A stretch of 8,681 nucleotides of DNA from JBEGQX01 sp041180805 (lineage in GTDB: Bacteria; Planctomycetota; Planctomycetia; Gemmatales; Gemmataceae): contig JBEGQX010000114.1 in assembly GCA_041180805.1 (NCBI GenBank), forward strand, positions 1 through 8,681, written 5' to 3'. The notes under the pieces are model-generated. The model ran no database searches, was not told the DNA's origin, and was given only the letters and a program-made list of their open reading frames with translations. Shown here one piece after another: positions 7,125 to 8,681 of the stretch. How positions within the stretch are numbered: position 1 is the stretch's first letter; every line of letters starts with the position of its first letter. The translations under genes were made by a program, and so were the position numbers.

Positions 7125-8681
7125 TTAGTTTGCATTTATCATTAATTTTTCCACTAATATTTCCGGACGAATCTCCCCAACACGATGGGCATCCAGCGGA
7201 CTTAGGCTTTGTCTTTGCTCAACTTTACCCTTGATAGCCAGGTAAAATTCGCCCGCTTCCTTCACATTAAAAACTATTTGTTGCTCGAAAATAACCCTGT
7301 TTCCATCCCTAAGCAAACAATAAGGCTTTTCCCCAGTTTCAATCAAAGGAACGAATTCATCTTGCTTTGATCTTCCATTTAATGGCATCACTTTTTTCAG
7401 CAAAAAAAGATTCAAGTTTGTTTTCGATATCCATGAACCATTATCATCACTTCTTGTCAACATATCGGCGACTTCAGACCATCGAATCCGGATATTAAAA
7501 ACCTGCCCCTGGCTTAACAAATTAGATTTTGGATCCATACGCAATGGCAAGATTTCGTTTTCCCACAATTGGGAACTCTGCGAATTAAATTCCATCCACC
7601 CATTTTCATTTGCATCTTTAAAAGGACCAAACCAATATTTTTCAGGCACTTTTCCTTCCGATATCAACCATGGATTTTTTCTAAAAAGCATATCGTTTGA
7701 ATATAGGGAAACTGTACTGTTGAAAGCCATTGGGAGCAATGTGCCCGGTTCGTCTAATAAAAGAAAAAGTCTAACGGAAGAAAGTTTTTTGACCAAATCA
7801 GCAACTGCGAGCATACTGACAGTTTTTTGATGCAACTGCCTGTTTGCCAAATCCCACCTTTCTTTTCTTTCCTGAAATTCCTTGCGCCTCTTAACCAACT
7901 CATCCGTCTCACCAAACTGATCAATCAAAAATGACCTTTCCTGTTGTAATACCGCATTTTCTGAATCTAAATTTCTGCGTGAAGCCTCAATTTCATCGTA
8001 CCTTGCAAGAAGGGACGCCGAGGCCCTTAAATTGCCAACTGAAAAACCAGCAATCTCTTCCATCATTAACGGGCTACTTTGATCCACACGAATCAAATAA
8101 ACTTCGGAACCCGGGTATTCCTTGGAAACCTTAAAAGCTTGTTTGGAAACATTTGGAAATAATTTTTCAACCAAGGCATCTGGAACCAACTCAGGATTTC
8201 TTGCCATGGTTAGATCCAGATAACGAACCCTGGAAGATTCTTCACCAAAAACCTTTTCCCAACCTGAAAAATTATTGCCGATAACACCTATGGCAGGAGG
8301 TGAAGATTTGCCTTTGTAATCCAACTCTTTATGTACAATTCCTTCATGGAAGTAAATAGGTATCAATTTTTCAGAAGACTTTTTTGTCGATATATTTTTC
8401 CAAGCGTCCGACACCGGAAAAGCGCACATCACATAGGGCAAATTTAAGAATTTTTTTAATGTATCATGTGTGCTTTTTATTTGAATGGCCGCACCCATCG
8501 CGCCTTCAATTTCTGCTTCATTCAAATGGGAATTAAAATCCTGCATCATCCATGGAGTGGGAGGATTTTGAGCCAAAACAACCACCCAGCGATTCAATCC
8601 CTTGGATTCCGATCCCAAAAAAAAGCGGCCGAAGGTCGAAAGTTTTGCCTGAATTTGATCTTTGGGCCGAAAAGATTCCGG
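7125..8681 (-). CDS. Unrecognised protein with a coiled coil and a possible degenerate subtilase-like segment, 5' end cut by the window
   Basis: The frame is open from the right edge to a TAA at 7125-7127, giving 518 visible residues (counted from 8681). A TTG at 8618 could start a 497-residue product, but coding-like sequence continues to the edge, so the true start is probably outside. From the N-terminus: an alpha/beta-looking part with a strand-like segment IGVIGNNFSGW (131-141), then DLTMARNPEL (155-164) and VYLIRVDQSSP (194-204); a charged coiled coil (about 219-286); a segment FGPFKDANENGWMEF (351-365); and a beta-rich C-terminal part ending near GEIRPEILVE (502-511). From memory this arrangement recalls hypothetical planctomycete proteins with a subtilase-like fold, but no catalytic Asp/His/Ser triad or GHGT motif is visible. 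No signal peptide can be judged because the N-terminus is missing. I assign no function. Confidence 0.8.
   Translation of the reverse strand, partial: PESFRPKDQIQAKLSTFGRFFLGSESKGLNRWVVVLAQNPPTPWMMQDFNSHLNEAEIEGAMGAAIQIKSTHDTLKKFLNLPYVMCAFPVSDAWKNISTKKSSEKLIPIYFHEGIVHKELDYKGKSSPPAIGVIGNNFSGWEKVFGEESSRVRYLDLTMARNPELVPDALVEKLFPNVSKQAFKVSKEYPGSEVYLIRVDQSSPLMMEEIAGFSVGNLRASASLLARYDEIEASRRNLDSENAVLQQERSFLIDQFGETDELVKRRKEFQERKERWDLANRQLHQKTVSMLAVADLVKKLSSVRLFLLLDEPGTLLPMAFNSTVSLYSNDMLFRKNPWLISEGKVPEKYWFGPFKDANENGWMEFNSQSSQLWENEILPLRMDPKSNLLSQGQVFNIRIRWSEVADMLTRSDDNGSWISKTNLNLFLLKKVMPLNGRSKQDEFVPLIETGEKPYCLLRDGNRVIFEQQIVFNVKEAGEFYLAIKGKVEQRQSLSPLDAHRVGEIRPEILVEKLMINAN

Noticed and set aside
8617..8645. 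T8 run preceded by a GC-rich stretch (minus strand), as a terminator before a TTG start at 8618
   Set aside because: The best stem I can draw is short and contains a mismatch, and the reading frame stays open and coding-like through it, so I treat the gene as continuing past the window edge.

Overview
All six genes in this window lie on the minus strand, so transcription runs from the right end to the left. Two genes are cut by the window edges. In transcription order they are: a 5'-truncated unrecognised protein (8681 to 7125), a calcineurin-type metallophosphoesterase (7043 to 6273), the membrane protein insertase YidC (6233 to 3906), the tRNA-modification GTPase MnmE (3887 to 2553), the isoprenoid enzyme IspG (2457 to 1303), and a 3'-truncated membrane protein with two zinc ribbons (1266 to 1). 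The gaps are 81, 39, 18, 95 and 36 bases, so almost everything is coding. The whole stretch could be transcribed as one or a few operons.

The window looks bacterial and most likely comes from a member of the Planctomycetota. The reasons are: a membrane protein with paired CxxC ribbons of the kind common in that phylum; a YidC far longer than the usual bacterial protein, with an extra periplasmic block; an MnmE with divergent signature segments; and a right-hand protein that resembles, from memory, hypothetical proteins of that phylum. Base composition looks only moderate in GC (roughly low to mid 40s by eye), so a high-GC Gemmata-type genome is unlikely. The phylum call is inference, not proof.

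Three genes are secure housekeeping genes with intact catalytic residues. YidC inserts membrane proteins. MnmE, with MnmG, modifies wobble uridines in tRNA. IspG carries out the penultimate step of the MEP isoprenoid pathway. The yidC-mnmE adjacency is a remnant of a widely conserved bacterial gene neighbourhood. The phosphoesterase has a complete metal-binding motif set but an unknown substrate. The two edge proteins have no assignable function. The left one is a membrane-anchored double zinc ribbon with a helical C-terminal part. The right one has a coiled coil and a segment that may be a catalytically dead subtilase-like fold.

I found no mobile elements, CRISPR arrays, tRNA or rRNA genes, or long repeats. 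No new multi-gene system is evident. The most unusual content is within proteins: the YidC insertion, the possible degenerate protease, and the divergent MnmE motifs.
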